Source: Truepera sp. (GTDB lineage: Bacteria > Deinococcota > Deinococci > Deinococcales > Trueperaceae). From it: a DNA stretch of 8,317 nt. The stretch covers positions 1-8,317 of the forward strand of contig JAGXSO010000119.1 in assembly GCA_018333775.1 (NCBI GenBank), written 5' to 3'. The notes under the pieces are model-generated. The model was not told the origin of the DNA. It did not search any database and saw only the letters and a program-made list of their open reading frames with translations. The position numbers and the translations under genes are program-made. Shown here one piece after another: positions 1-7,336 of the stretch (positions are counted from its first letter, which is position 1; each line of letters begins with the position of its first letter).

Positions 1-1
1 T

Positions 2-517
<516 letters not shown>

Positions 518-541
518 GGCTTCAGCCAAGCCCGCTGTAAC

Positions 542-567
542 CCGCCATATACTGATGTATCGGGCGG
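542..567. promoter_or_regulatory. Imperfect dyad over a candidate -10 box before the histidine kinase
   Basis: CCGCC (542-546) pairs with GGCGG (563-567), and ATAC (549-552) with GTAT (557-560), around a TGAT centre with a 2x2 mismatch between the arms. A TATACT (548-553), one base from the -10 consensus, lies inside it. I see no good -35 box at 16-18 nt. A start from this -10 would leave a leader of about 35 nt that includes the AGGGG at 585-589. There is no T-run, so an intrinsic terminator for gltB is unlikely. A repressor site over the kinase promoter is possible but inferred. Confidence 0.35.
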
Positions 568-594
568 CAGGAGCCACCGGGTCTAGGGGTGTTC

Positions 595-2556
595 ATGAAA
601 CGCCGACTCTCCAACTTGCCACTTGCTTACCAGGGGTGGGCACTAGCGCTCCTGCTGGCGCTGCTGGCAACGCTAACCATCTTCGCCCTGCCGCAGCCGG
701 AGCAAGAAAAAACCCAAGCTGTACCGGCCTCCCAGCCCCAGGTCAAGGTCGCGCTGTTGGCCGTGGTCTTGGTCGGCTTGATCGGCGGGTTGGGCGGCAC
801 GTTGGTGTTTACCGGCAGCATCGCCCGCCGGATGCGGGGCTTAGCTAAGAACGCACGGCGCTTAGCGGAAGATGAGGCGCTGAGCGCGCCGGTAATGAGC
901 GGCGACGAAATTGCTCAGGTAAACCAGAGCTTAAAGCGCGCCAGCGAGCACCGCCAACGCCTCCAACTGGCCCTCGACGCCGGGGGGATTGCGGTTTGGG
1001 CCAGCTCCCAGCAGCAGAGCGACCCAAGAACGGACGACTGCTTGCTCTGGTATCCGTTAGTCAGCACCGCAGCGGTCCATTCGGAAGATCTCAACCTGGC
1101 GCTTAATCAGGCCCTGCGCCACGGTGGGCTCGAGCCCACCGAATACCGCACGGTCTCCACCACCGGCGAAACGCGCTGGTATATGGTGCGCGGGGTGCAA
1201 CTACCGATTGGCGCGGGCACCTCGCAGCTGCTGGGGGTAGCGGTCGATATCACCGAGCGCAAGCGGGCCGAGCTGGCCCTGCAAGCGTCCCAGGCCGCCT
1301 TGGAGCAGTTGATCTGGCAACAGCAGGCGCTGGTCGAGCTAGTCAACAGCACGCTCAAGCAGGGCCTCGATCCATTGGTCTATCAGCGCTTTTTAGAACA
1401 TGCCGTTAGGGCAGTAGCCGGGGCGCAGGCCGGGAGCGTCATACTGCGCGATAGCGATGGGCGTTATCACTTTGTGGCAGCGGTCAACTACCAGCTGTCG
1501 GAGCTAGCTCAAGTAACGCTGTCGCATGAAGAGGTCACTCGCGTGCGCCACCGCATCGATAAACGAACCCGCCTGATCTACGATTACAGTGCTGACAAGC
1601 TGCTTGACCCCGAGCGCTCCGGCATTTTGACCACCGCTGGGCGCATTGACGAGATCAAGGTGTCGCTGTCGGTCCCGATCGAGATCGGTAGCGAGCTAGC
1701 TGCTTTCTTGTGCCTGGATAACTTCGTCAGCTCTGATGCCTTTAGCGCTACTGATATCGCTACCGCAGAGGCGGTAGCCGCTCAGCTAGGGGTACTGTTG
1801 CAGCGCTTCCGGCTCGAGCGTGAGCTGCAAGCGCGGCAGCGCGAGCTCGAGCGCGCCAATCAGCTTAAGAGCCGGTTCTTGGCCAGCGCGTCACACGAGT
1901 TGCGCACGCCGCTCACGGCCATCATCGGCTTTTCCGAGCTGCTCAGCGGCCAGACCGCTGGAACGCTTAATGACAAACAGCGCCGCTATGCTCAGAACAT
2001 CCTAGCCTCCGGCCAACACCTGCTGCTGCTTATTAACGATATCCTCGACCTGTCCAAGATCGAGGCGGGCAAGATGGCGCTTAACCTCCAGACGATAGAT
2101 CTCCACGCGCTGGTAGAGAGCACAGTGGCAGTTGTCGAGCAGCAGGCTCAGCAAGCCGGTCTGGTGTTCGAAGTCCGGCTCCCTCCAGGCCTTGCCCCCC
2201 TGACCGCCGATCCGCGCCAAGTCAGGCAGATTCTCATCAACCTGCTCGCCAACGCCATCAAGTTCACGCCACCAGGGGGCAAAGTGTTGCTAGCGCTAGA
2301 AGAGTGTCACGAAGAGCTACGTATCGCTGTCCAGGACACCGGCATCGGCATCGCTGCAGCAGACCTCCCCCACCTCTTTGACGACTTCTGGCAGGCGGAC
2401 CATGCAACGGCGCAGTGCCACGAAGGGACCGGGCTAGGGCTGGCCTTGACCCGGCGCCTAGTCGAGCTGCACGGCGGGCGGATCGCCGTCACCAGCGAAC
2501 CGGGCCAGGGGAGCCGCTTCGAAGTGACACTGCCTCGGCTGAGACCTGCTAGCTAG
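595..2556 (+). CDS. Membrane sensor histidine kinase (2 TM, HAMP-like, PAS, GAF, HisKA, HATPase)
   Basis: This is a two-component sensor kinase of 653 residues. Two hydrophobic helices (about 15-32 and 52-73) flank a loop of only about 20 residues. A HAMP-like linker (about 75-116), a PAS-like domain ending in the typical DITERKRAE (about 118-230) and a GAF-like domain (about 245-405) follow. The HisKA H-box ASHELRTPL carries the phospho-acceptor His434. The ATPase domain has an N-box (NLLANAIKF, N549/N553), a G1 box (DTGIGI, D581), an F-box (LFDDFW) and a G2 box (GTGLGLA, 611-617). All catalytic motifs are intact. I chose ATG 595 because AGGGG at 585-589 sits 5 nt before it; GTG 589, two codons upstream in frame, lacks a placed Shine-Dalgarno. 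With almost no extracytoplasmic domain, the signal is probably cytoplasmic or within the membrane. No receiver domain or adjacent response regulator is present, so its partner is encoded elsewhere. The signal is unknown. Confidence 0.93.
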   Translation: MKRRLSNLPLAYQGWALALLLALLATLTIFALPQPEQEKTQAVPASQPQVKVALLAVVLVGLIGGLGGTLVFTGSIARRMRGLAKNARRLAEDEALSAPVMSGDEIAQVNQSLKRASEHRQRLQLALDAGGIAVWASSQQQSDPRTDDCLLWYPLVSTAAVHSEDLNLALNQALRHGGLEPTEYRTVSTTGETRWYMVRGVQLPIGAGTSQLLGVAVDITERKRAELALQASQAALEQLIWQQQALVELVNSTLKQGLDPLVYQRFLEHAVRAVAGAQAGSVILRDSDGRYHFVAAVNYQLSELAQVTLSHEEVTRVRHRIDKRTRLIYDYSADKLLDPERSGILTTAGRIDEIKVSLSVPIEIGSELAAFLCLDNFVSSDAFSATDIATAEAVAAQLGVLLQRFRLERELQARQRELERANQLKSRFLASASHELRTPLTAIIGFSELLSGQTAGTLNDKQRRYAQNILASGQHLLLLINDILDLSKIEAGKMALNLQTIDLHALVESTVAVVEQQAQQAGLVFEVRLPPGLAPLTADPRQVRQILINLLANAIKFTPPGGKVLLALEECHEELRIAVQDTGIGIAAADLPHLFDDFWQADHATAQCHEGTGLGLALTRRLVELHGGRIAVTSEPGQGSRFEVTLPRLRPAS

Positions 2557-4415
2557 CGATAGGCCGCCACCGTACCGTCGATGGCCGCCACGATGAGGGT
2601 ATCGCCAATCACCACCGGACTACAGTGAACGGCGCTGGCGCTGAAGCGGTCGGCGAACAGCTTGCTACCGGTGCGGGCATCAAAGGCCACAATCTCGCCC
2701 TCCTCGGTGACTACATAAAGAATGCCGCTAGCTAAGATGGGTGCGGCGGTGACGCGGGCCTTAAGCTCGAACGACCAGACGTCGTCGCCGCTTTTTAGCG
2801 ACAGGCAGCGGACCACACCCGCCCACGAGACTGCGTAGACAAAGCGCCGCCAGGCCACCGGCGAGGCCCACACCTCCCCCTCCAGGTCGTAGCTCCACAA
2901 CAGCTCCTGACTTGCTAGCTTAAGCGCGTGCAGATCGCCACTGCGCTCGGCCAGCAGCGCCAGGCCGTCTTTAATAACCGGCTGGGCGACCACTAGACCT
3001 AGCTTGGCTTTGAACTTGCCGGCCCCGGTCGTGCCATCACAGCAGTGAAACCAGCCGTCTCGAGCCATCACCCCAACCAGCCCCTGGTAGACAGTGGGGG
3101 CGGTGGTGGCGGCCTCGCCCAGCTCGTAGCGCCACATCACGTCACCGTCAAGATGCCGCCTTTCAAGCCTGCCCTGAGCGGTAGCCAGCACCAGGCTCTC
3201 GGCCAGCGGCACGACACCGCCCACCACCCCGGCCTGCTCGTCGGTGCTTCGGCGCTCGCCACCGGGCCAGGCTAGCGCATGGAGCGCTCCGGTCCGACTG
3301 CTGTAGTACAGGTGGCTGTGGTGATAGACGACCGCGCTGTTAATCTCATCGTCAGCGGCAAAGCGCGCCTGCACACCACCGTCAGCCGGACGTAGGACGC
3401 AGAGCTCTTCACTCTTGAGTCCCAGCAACACAAACCCCTCCGCTGCGGTCAGCGCCGCGGGCCACTGTGGCCCGTCGGAGAGCTTCACGCTCCAGACCCG
3501 CCGCAGCATACCGGGATGAATCGGTCCGCTTGCCAGCAGGCCGGCGTTACCCGGCCCACCCGCCCGCTGGTGGGTACTAGCAGCCTCGATGTCGTGCCGG
3601 ATAGCCCGCAGAGCGTCGGCTACCAGCTCGCCGGAGGCCGGCCGCAAATGGGGCAACTTATCGAGCAGCCGCACGATTAGTTGCGACAGCGCTCTCGGAA
3701 TGGCGGGGTTGAGCCGCCACGGCGGCACCACCTCGTTATAGACGTGCTGATAGAGCACGGCCTGATCGTTCTCGGCATCAAAGGGGACCAGGCCCGTCAC
3801 AGTGCGATACAACACCGCTCCAAGCGCATAAAGGTCGGTGTGCGGGCCGATCGCGTCACCCCTGGCCTGCTCCGGCGCCATGTACTGCGGGGTGCCAAGG
3901 GTCAAGCCGGTGCGGGTTAGCTGCCGGGTCGATTCGGCTAGCTGTACCAGCCCAAAGTCCATCACCTTGGGCTGCCCCTCAAGGGTCATCAAGATGTTGC
4001 GGGGGGTCAGGTCGCGATGCACCATACCGTAGCGGTGGACGTAAGCCAGCGCCTCGGCCACCGAAATGGCCGCCTCCAGCAAGGCGCTCAGGGGTTCGAG
4101 ATCGGCCTGGAGCGGCCCCAGGTCGGTAAACAGGCCGCCTTCAACCAACTCCATGGCAAAGTAGACATGTTCGCCACGGCCCAGGTCGTAGATGCTGACG
4201 ATACCGGGATGGTTGAGCCGTGCCAAGGCTTTGATCTCGCGGCGGAAGCGCTCCTGATCGGCCTCGGTTAAGTGAGGCCGCAACACCTTGAGCGCCACAT
4301 CGCGGTCCAGATGCTGATCATGCGCCCGGTAAACCTGCGCCATGCCGCCGTGGCCCAGTAGGCCGGTGATGGCATAGCGGTCATCGATGACCTCACCAAC
4401 GTTAAAGCGCTGCAC
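2553..4415 (-). CDS. Ser/Thr protein kinase fused to a C-terminal PQQ-type beta-propeller
   Basis: This 620-residue protein is a Hanks-type (PknB-like) kinase domain (about 14-275) followed by a repeat domain. Visible kinase elements are the glycine loop GHGGMAQVY (21-29), Lys43 in ALKVL, Glu60 of helix C, catalytic loop HRDLTPRN (133-140, Asp135), DFG (153-155) and APE (180-182). The catalytic-loop lysine expected after HRDL is a threonine here (T137). From about 306 to the end, W/F-x-x-x-L strands recur at 308, 428, 507, 547 and 587. These spacings are near multiples of 40 residues, implying about eight PQQ/BamB-like blades. No TM helix separates the two parts, unlike M. tuberculosis PknD, so the protein is probably soluble. 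The start is GTG with no Shine-Dalgarno but a TAAACT box 7 nt upstream. It is last in the glgA-TPR-kinase cluster, 29 nt after the TPR gene. Kinase fold is certain; its substrate is unknown. Confidence 0.93.
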   Translation of the reverse strand: MQRFNVGEVIDDRYAITGLLGHGGMAQVYRAHDQHLDRDVALKVLRPHLTEADQERFRREIKALARLNHPGIVSIYDLGRGEHVYFAMELVEGGLFTDLGPLQADLEPLSALLEAAISVAEALAYVHRYGMVHRDLTPRNILMTLEGQPKVMDFGLVQLAESTRQLTRTGLTLGTPQYMAPEQARGDAIGPHTDLYALGAVLYRTVTGLVPFDAENDQAVLYQHVYNEVVPPWRLNPAIPRALSQLIVRLLDKLPHLRPASGELVADALRAIRHDIEAASTHQRAGGPGNAGLLASGPIHPGMLRRVWSVKLSDGPQWPAALTAAEGFVLLGLKSEELCVLRPADGGVQARFAADDEINSAVVYHHSHLYYSSRTGALHALAWPGGERRSTDEQAGVVGGVVPLAESLVLATAQGRLERRHLDGDVMWRYELGEAATTAPTVYQGLVGVMARDGWFHCCDGTTGAGKFKAKLGLVVAQPVIKDGLALLAERSGDLHALKLASQELLWSYDLEGEVWASPVAWRRFVYAVSWAGVVRCLSLKSGDDVWSFELKARVTAAPILASGILYVVTEEGEIVAFDARTGSKLFADRFSASAVHCSPVVIGDTLIVAAIDGTVAAYR

Positions 4416-4422
4416 GCTTGAC

Positions 4423-4428
4423 AGTTTA
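4423..4428 (-). promoter_or_regulatory. Candidate internal -10 box (TAAACT) for leaderless kinase mRNA
   Basis: On the minus strand TAAACT ends 7 nt before the kinase GTG at 4415. This is the same hexamer and nearly the same distance as the box before msrB. It would place the transcript start within a base or so of the start codon, which would explain the missing Shine-Dalgarno. No -35 match is visible at 16-18 nt. The box lies in the 29-nt gap after the TPR gene, so it would give the kinase its own supply in addition to readthrough from glgA. Confidence 0.4.
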
Positions 4429-4444
4429 ACGCACGAGCGCGGAG

Positions 4445-5191
4445 CTAGAGGATGCCCTGAGCCCGCAGGATCAGAATTACGATCACCGCCACGGCGCCGT
4501 ACAGCAAGTAGCGCGTCAGTCGGGGGCTGCCTCGGTTCGGCCTCATCGCGGGGCGAGCCCCCCCGCGGTCGTGCTGTTGCAGCAGGCGCTGCGATTGCTT
4601 GATAGCGCGCACGCTCTTATCGATCTGTCCCTGACGCCGATAGGCCACACCCAAGTTGTGATGGGCGTTAGCAAAGTTGGGGTTGATCTTGATCGCGGCC
4701 TGATATGCCTCAATCGCCTCTTCTACGCGCCCTGCTTCCAGCGCCAGATTCCCCTGATTGGTCAGGGCGCGGTAGTGCCGGGGGTCAGCCACCAGCGCCT
4801 GTGCAAAGGAGCGCTCCGCCTCTAAGGCTTCGCTGCGAAAGATATGGGCAGTACCGCGCTGGGTCTGAGCCTCCCCCTGCAAGACGGCCTCGTCTACCTC
4901 GGCGAGCAGGGTTAGCGCCTCATCCGGTCGGCGCCGGTCGAGCAAGCCGGCGCTCTCTTGCAGGCGGGCTACCTGCGCCTTGAGCCTAGCCCAGTCGAGC
5001 AGACTGGCCGGGGACGAAGCCTCTAGCAGGGCCAAGCTCTGCTTAAACTCCTTGCCGCGCAGGTGCTGCTGTAGCGACACCAGGCGCTCGAGCGCATCGA
5101 TGGTGGCCAGCTCGGGCTGATCGGTCGTCAGATAACTGGCCAGCGCCTCGACCGGATGGCCCTGGCGGAGCTGCGTAAGCCAGCCTGGCAT
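4445..5191 (-). CDS. Tail-anchored tetratricopeptide repeat protein
   Basis: This 248-residue protein has an alpha-helical N-terminal half (about 1-100, no motif I recognise) and about three TPR units at 105-138, 139-172 and 173-206. TPRs 2 and 3 are canonical (for example GNLALEAGRVEEAIEAY and NLGVAYRRQGQIDKSV). A basic linker (208-226, rich in Arg and Pro) leads to one hydrophobic helix (about 227-243) and a six-residue tail. That is a C-terminal membrane anchor with the TPRs on the cytoplasmic side. TPR domains bind other proteins, so a scaffold role is likely. I chose ATG 5191 over the upstream in-frame GTG at 5224 because AGGAGG (5202-5197) lies 5 nt before it. That Shine-Dalgarno is inside the last codons of glgA, whose TGA ends 1 nt before this ATG, so translation is probably coupled to glgA. 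The partner protein is unknown; GlgA and the downstream kinase are obvious candidates by context only. Confidence 0.88.
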   Translation of the reverse strand: MPGWLTQLRQGHPVEALASYLTTDQPELATIDALERLVSLQQHLRGKEFKQSLALLEASSPASLLDWARLKAQVARLQESAGLLDRRRPDEALTLLAEVDEAVLQGEAQTQRGTAHIFRSEALEAERSFAQALVADPRHYRALTNQGNLALEAGRVEEAIEAYQAAIKINPNFANAHHNLGVAYRRQGQIDKSVRAIKQSQRLLQQHDRGGARPAMRPNRGSPRLTRYLLYGAVAVIVILILRAQGIL

Positions 5192-5192
5192 C

Positions 5193-6581
5193 TCATCCTC
5201 CTCGCGCCAGCCGGTAGACCTCACCGTAGGCCTGGGCCGAGCGCGCCCACGAGAACTCCTTGGTCATAGCCCGCTCCATCATGGCCTCCCAGCGCGCTTC
5301 AGCATAGCGGCGGCGGGCCTGGCCGGCAGCCCACAGGAGCCCTTCGGGGTTGGCGTGTGTGAATAAAAAGCCGTCCTGATCGTGAATAATAGTGTCCTTA
5401 AGGCCACCGGTAGCGCGGGCGATAGGGAGGGTGCCATAGCGCATCGCGATCATCTGGCTGAGCCCGCACGGCTCAAAGCGGCTCGGCACGGCCAAAGCGT
5501 CGGCGGCGCCGTAGATCAGGTGCGCCAGCTGCTCGTCATGGCCGATCACCGCTGCGACCTGCCCCGGGTGCCAGGCGGCAGCTTGCCGCAGCCCGTCTTC
5601 CAGCCAGGACTCGCCTGAGCCGAGCACCACCAGGCTCCACCCCTGCCCCAGCAGCTGCGGCAAGGCTTTTAGCACCAGGTCGATGCCTTTCTGCTCCACC
5701 AGGCGCGACACTACCCCCAGGATCGGCCGCCCGCCACCTAGCCCAAACCGCTCACAGAGGGCTTCTCGCGCCTGCTGCTTGCCGCTCAAGTCGTCGGCGC
5801 TGTACGGCGCGGGCAGGTTAGGGTCGCTAGCAGGGTTCCACACTGCGGTGTCGAGACCGTTAAGAATGCCGCGCAGCTTAAAGCTGAGGTGGCGCAAGGT
5901 GCCGTCCAAGCCGTAGCCGTACTCGGGGCGCTGGATCTCCGCAGCGTAACTGGGGCTGACGGTAGTGACCTGTTCAGCAAAGCCAATAGCCCCTTGCATG
6001 GCGTTAGCGCTGCCAAAATGATTGAGGTAGCTGTTCTTGAGCGAGCTAGGGAGCCTTAGCCAGTAGAGGGTCGCCTCGAGCTCCGAGACGCCCTGGTACT
6101 GCAAGTTGTGAATGGAGTAGACGCAGGCCAGGCCCGGAAAACCCGCCGGCAGGTGCCAGCCGTCCTTGAGGATAAGGGGCAGGTAGGCGCTGTGCCAATC
6201 GTTAGCGTGAACCACGTCGGGGACGAAGCCGACCCGTTCAGCCACCTGGGGGACGGCACGCGAAAACAGGCAGAAGCGCTTAACATCGTCGGGGTAGCCG
6301 TAGAGCTGGTCGCGCTGAAACTCACGGTGCCCCACAAAGGCGTAGCTAACCCCCTGCTGCTCGAGCGTCCCCACCCCGACCTGACTAAAGCCGCCGTCAA
6401 ACGGGACCACTACGTCACCGATCCACATCGGCGCCCCCTTGAGAGTCTGATACCAGGGGCTAACCACTAGCACCTCGTGCCCTGCCTTGACTAGCGCTTG
6501 CGGCAGCGCCCCGGCGACATCGCCCAGGCCGCCGCTCTTGCTGTAAGGGTAGACCTCACTGCTGACGAAGAGGACTTTCAC
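5193..6581 (-). CDS. glgA: Glycogen synthase (ADP-glucose type, GT5)
   Basis: GlgA transfers glucose from ADP-glucose to the non-reducing end of an alpha-1,4-glucan, elongating glycogen in the cytoplasm. The protein is 462 residues, within the usual 460-490, and complete. The N-terminal Rossmann domain starts MKVLFVSSEVYPYSKSGGL, with the ADP-glucose-binding KSGGL at 15-19. Further motifs are HANDWH (125-130), SIHNLQYQG (156-164) and VSPSYAAEI (208-216). The C-terminal domain has SRLVEQKG (Arg293, Lys298) and SRFEPCGLSQ with the catalytic-fold Glu370, then ATGGL (390-394). GTG 6581 is the only start matching the conserved N-terminus. No Shine-Dalgarno precedes it; a TGnTATGAT box ends 6 nt upstream, suggesting a leaderless mRNA. 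It heads a cluster with the TPR and kinase genes. glgB, glgC and glgP are not in view, so the usual glg operon is not seen here. Confidence 0.97.
   Translation of the reverse strand: MKVLFVSSEVYPYSKSGGLGDVAGALPQALVKAGHEVLVVSPWYQTLKGAPMWIGDVVVPFDGGFSQVGVGTLEQQGVSYAFVGHREFQRDQLYGYPDDVKRFCLFSRAVPQVAERVGFVPDVVHANDWHSAYLPLILKDGWHLPAGFPGLACVYSIHNLQYQGVSELEATLYWLRLPSSLKNSYLNHFGSANAMQGAIGFAEQVTTVSPSYAAEIQRPEYGYGLDGTLRHLSFKLRGILNGLDTAVWNPASDPNLPAPYSADDLSGKQQAREALCERFGLGGGRPILGVVSRLVEQKGIDLVLKALPQLLGQGWSLVVLGSGESWLEDGLRQAAAWHPGQVAAVIGHDEQLAHLIYGAADALAVPSRFEPCGLSQMIAMRYGTLPIARATGGLKDTIIHDQDGFLFTHANPEGLLWAAGQARRRYAEARWEAMMERAMTKEFSWARSAQAYGEVYRLARGG
5197..5202 (-). promoter_or_regulatory. Shine-Dalgarno AGGAGG for the TPR gene, inside the glgA 3' end
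   Basis: A perfect AGGAGG is formed by the last sense codons of glgA (Arg-Gly-Gly region) and lies 5 nt before ATG 5191. It decides the TPR start and rejects the upstream in-frame GTG at 5224. Ribosomes finishing glgA at 5193 stop directly on this site, which is the classic layout for translational coupling. Confidence 0.85.
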
Positions 6582-6587
6582 AGTTTG

Positions 6588-6596
6588 ATCATAGCA
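6588..6596 (-). promoter_or_regulatory. Extended -10 promoter for glgA, leaderless layout
   Basis: The minus strand reads TGC-TATGAT and then 6 nt (CAAACT) to the GTG of glgA. TATGAT differs from TATAAT by one base, and the TG two bases upstream makes it an extended -10, which can work with little -35. Transcription would start about at the G of the GTG codon. I see no clear -35 box at 17 nt. It agrees with the lack of a Shine-Dalgarno before glgA. Confidence 0.65.
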
Positions 6597-6635
6597 GTTC
6601 GCTTGCGGCTCACGCGGTACGGAGTTGACAAAATG

Positions 6636-6648
6636 CTGTCTCAGACAG
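6636..6648. repeat. Perfect short dyad between the MFS gene and glgA
   Basis: CTGTCT (6636-6641) and AGACAG (6643-6648) are perfect inverted arms around one C. The site is centred about 60 bp upstream of the predicted glgA transcript start and downstream of the MFS stop. On the minus strand the hairpin (CTGTC, TGA loop, GACAG) is followed by CATTTT, so it could be a weak terminator for the MFS transcript. It could equally be an activator or repressor site for glgA. The rest of 6582-6682 holds no gene. Confidence 0.4.
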
Positions 6649-6682
6649 AGCTGTTACATCAAAGACCTCATCACAAGCACCG

Positions 6683-7264
6683 TCACTTTAGCGACTCCTC
6701 AAGCTTTAACAACACTAGAATACCTAGCAAATAGACCGCCACCACCACTACTGCTACCGCCCAAAAGCTAAGCTGGGTTCCCGCCAAGCCCGCCGCTATC
6801 ATGGCCACACCAAAGATGACCCCGCCCACACCCCAGTAACTGCCCATACTGCGCCCCCGGAAAGCGCGACGAGTCACGTCGCCTAAGTAGACCGCTTCGA
6901 TGGTGTCCCAGAGGCCATCGCTTAGGCCGTCCAGCATCAGCACCACCAACAACAGGCCGTAAACCCAAGTCCCGCTAAGGCCCTGGAGCAGCGGATAGGC
7001 CAGATAGACCCCGGCGCTTAACCCCGCGCTCACCACCAAAAAGGGTTTTCGTCCGTAGCGATCCACTAGCCTGCCCACAAAATACGAACCTACCGAATCC
7101 ATCGCGGTGATAACCCCTAACCCCACCCCGGCCGCCACTATTCCGTCCATCTGGTACAAGAATGCGATCAAAAAGGGGTAATATAACCCATCAGCCGACG
7201 AAAGTAGCGCATTGGCTAGATAAATGGTACGAAAGCCTCGTGAGGGCATCTCGCTGGCTTTCAT
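6683..7264 (-). CDS. Half-length (6-TM) major facilitator superfamily transporter
   Basis: This 193-residue membrane protein matches the N-terminal half of an MFS transporter. Helices lie at about 14-36, 42-63, 76-94, 99-117, 142-161 and 166-187. The loop between helices 2 and 3 carries the signature motif A, GRLVDRYGRKP (64-74). The protein stops soon after helix 6 (LKLEESLK, TGA), whereas MFS proteins usually have about 400 residues and 12 helices. None of the frames in the about 100 nt before glgA continues it. It is either a decayed 3'-truncated gene or a true half-transporter acting as a dimer; the intact frame, Shine-Dalgarno and promoter favour expression. I chose ATG 7264 because AAAGGAG (7280-7274) lies 9 nt upstream; ATG 7306 in the same frame would lie upstream of the predicted transcript start. 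The substrate cannot be inferred. Confidence 0.8.
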   Translation of the reverse strand: MKASEMPSRGFRTIYLANALLSSADGLYYPFLIAFLYQMDGIVAAGVGLGVITAMDSVGSYFVGRLVDRYGRKPFLVVSAGLSAGVYLAYPLLQGLSGTWVYGLLLVVLMLDGLSDGLWDTIEAVYLGDVTRRAFRGRSMGSYWGVGGVIFGVAMIAAGLAGTQLSFWAVAVVVVAVYLLGILVLLKLEESLK

Positions 7265-7273
7265 GGTAGACAT

Positions 7274-7280
7274 CTCCTTT
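7274..7280 (-). promoter_or_regulatory. Shine-Dalgarno AAAGGAG for the MFS gene
   Basis: AAAGGAG sits 9 nt before ATG 7264, with an in-frame ATG (7273) directly abutting it that would have no spacer. It is the strongest ribosome site in the region and makes 7264 the likely start, 14 codons shorter than the longest frame. Confidence 0.65.
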
Positions 7281-7308
7281 GCCTGCAACTCCAGCAGGAT
7301 AGCCATGT

Positions 7309-7336
7309 GTTATCATTCACAATGAGTAAGAGCCAA
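7309..7336 (-). promoter_or_regulatory. Candidate sigma70-type promoter for the MFS gene
   Basis: On the minus strand TTGGCT (7336-7331) and GATAAC (7314-7309) are separated by 16 nt. Each matches the consensus at four of six bases. Transcription would begin near 7302, giving a leader of about 38 nt that includes the AAAGGAG and excludes the longer ATG at 7306. Strength is probably modest. Confidence 0.4.

Noticed and set aside
5192..5224. Longer TPR protein start at GTG 5224
   Set aside because: It would overlap glgA by 32 bases, has no Shine-Dalgarno, and adds a charged stretch. ATG 5191 has a perfect AGGAGG at 5 nt.
6108..6470. A 120-codon plus-strand open frame antisense to glgA
   Set aside because: It lies entirely inside the conserved glgA coding region, has no ribosome site of note, and its translation shows no domain. 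It is a shadow frame, as are the other frames of 60-114 codons overlapping gltB, the two kinases, the TPR gene, glgA, the MFS gene and msrB.
6625..6653. Perfect TTGACA on the plus strand at 6625-6630
   Set aside because: No -10 box occurs 16-18 nt downstream (GAGCTG at 17), and no rightward gene follows. It is probably chance.
6582..6682. Frameshifted second half of the MFS gene
   Set aside because: Only about 100 nt remain before glgA and the frames there contain stops (for example TGA and TAA soon after 6683), so no remnant of helices 7-12 is present.
7265..7306. Longer MFS start at ATG 7306
   Set aside because: It lacks a Shine-Dalgarno and lies upstream of the predicted transcript start near 7302. 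The added 14 residues are not hydrophobic in the pattern of helix 1.
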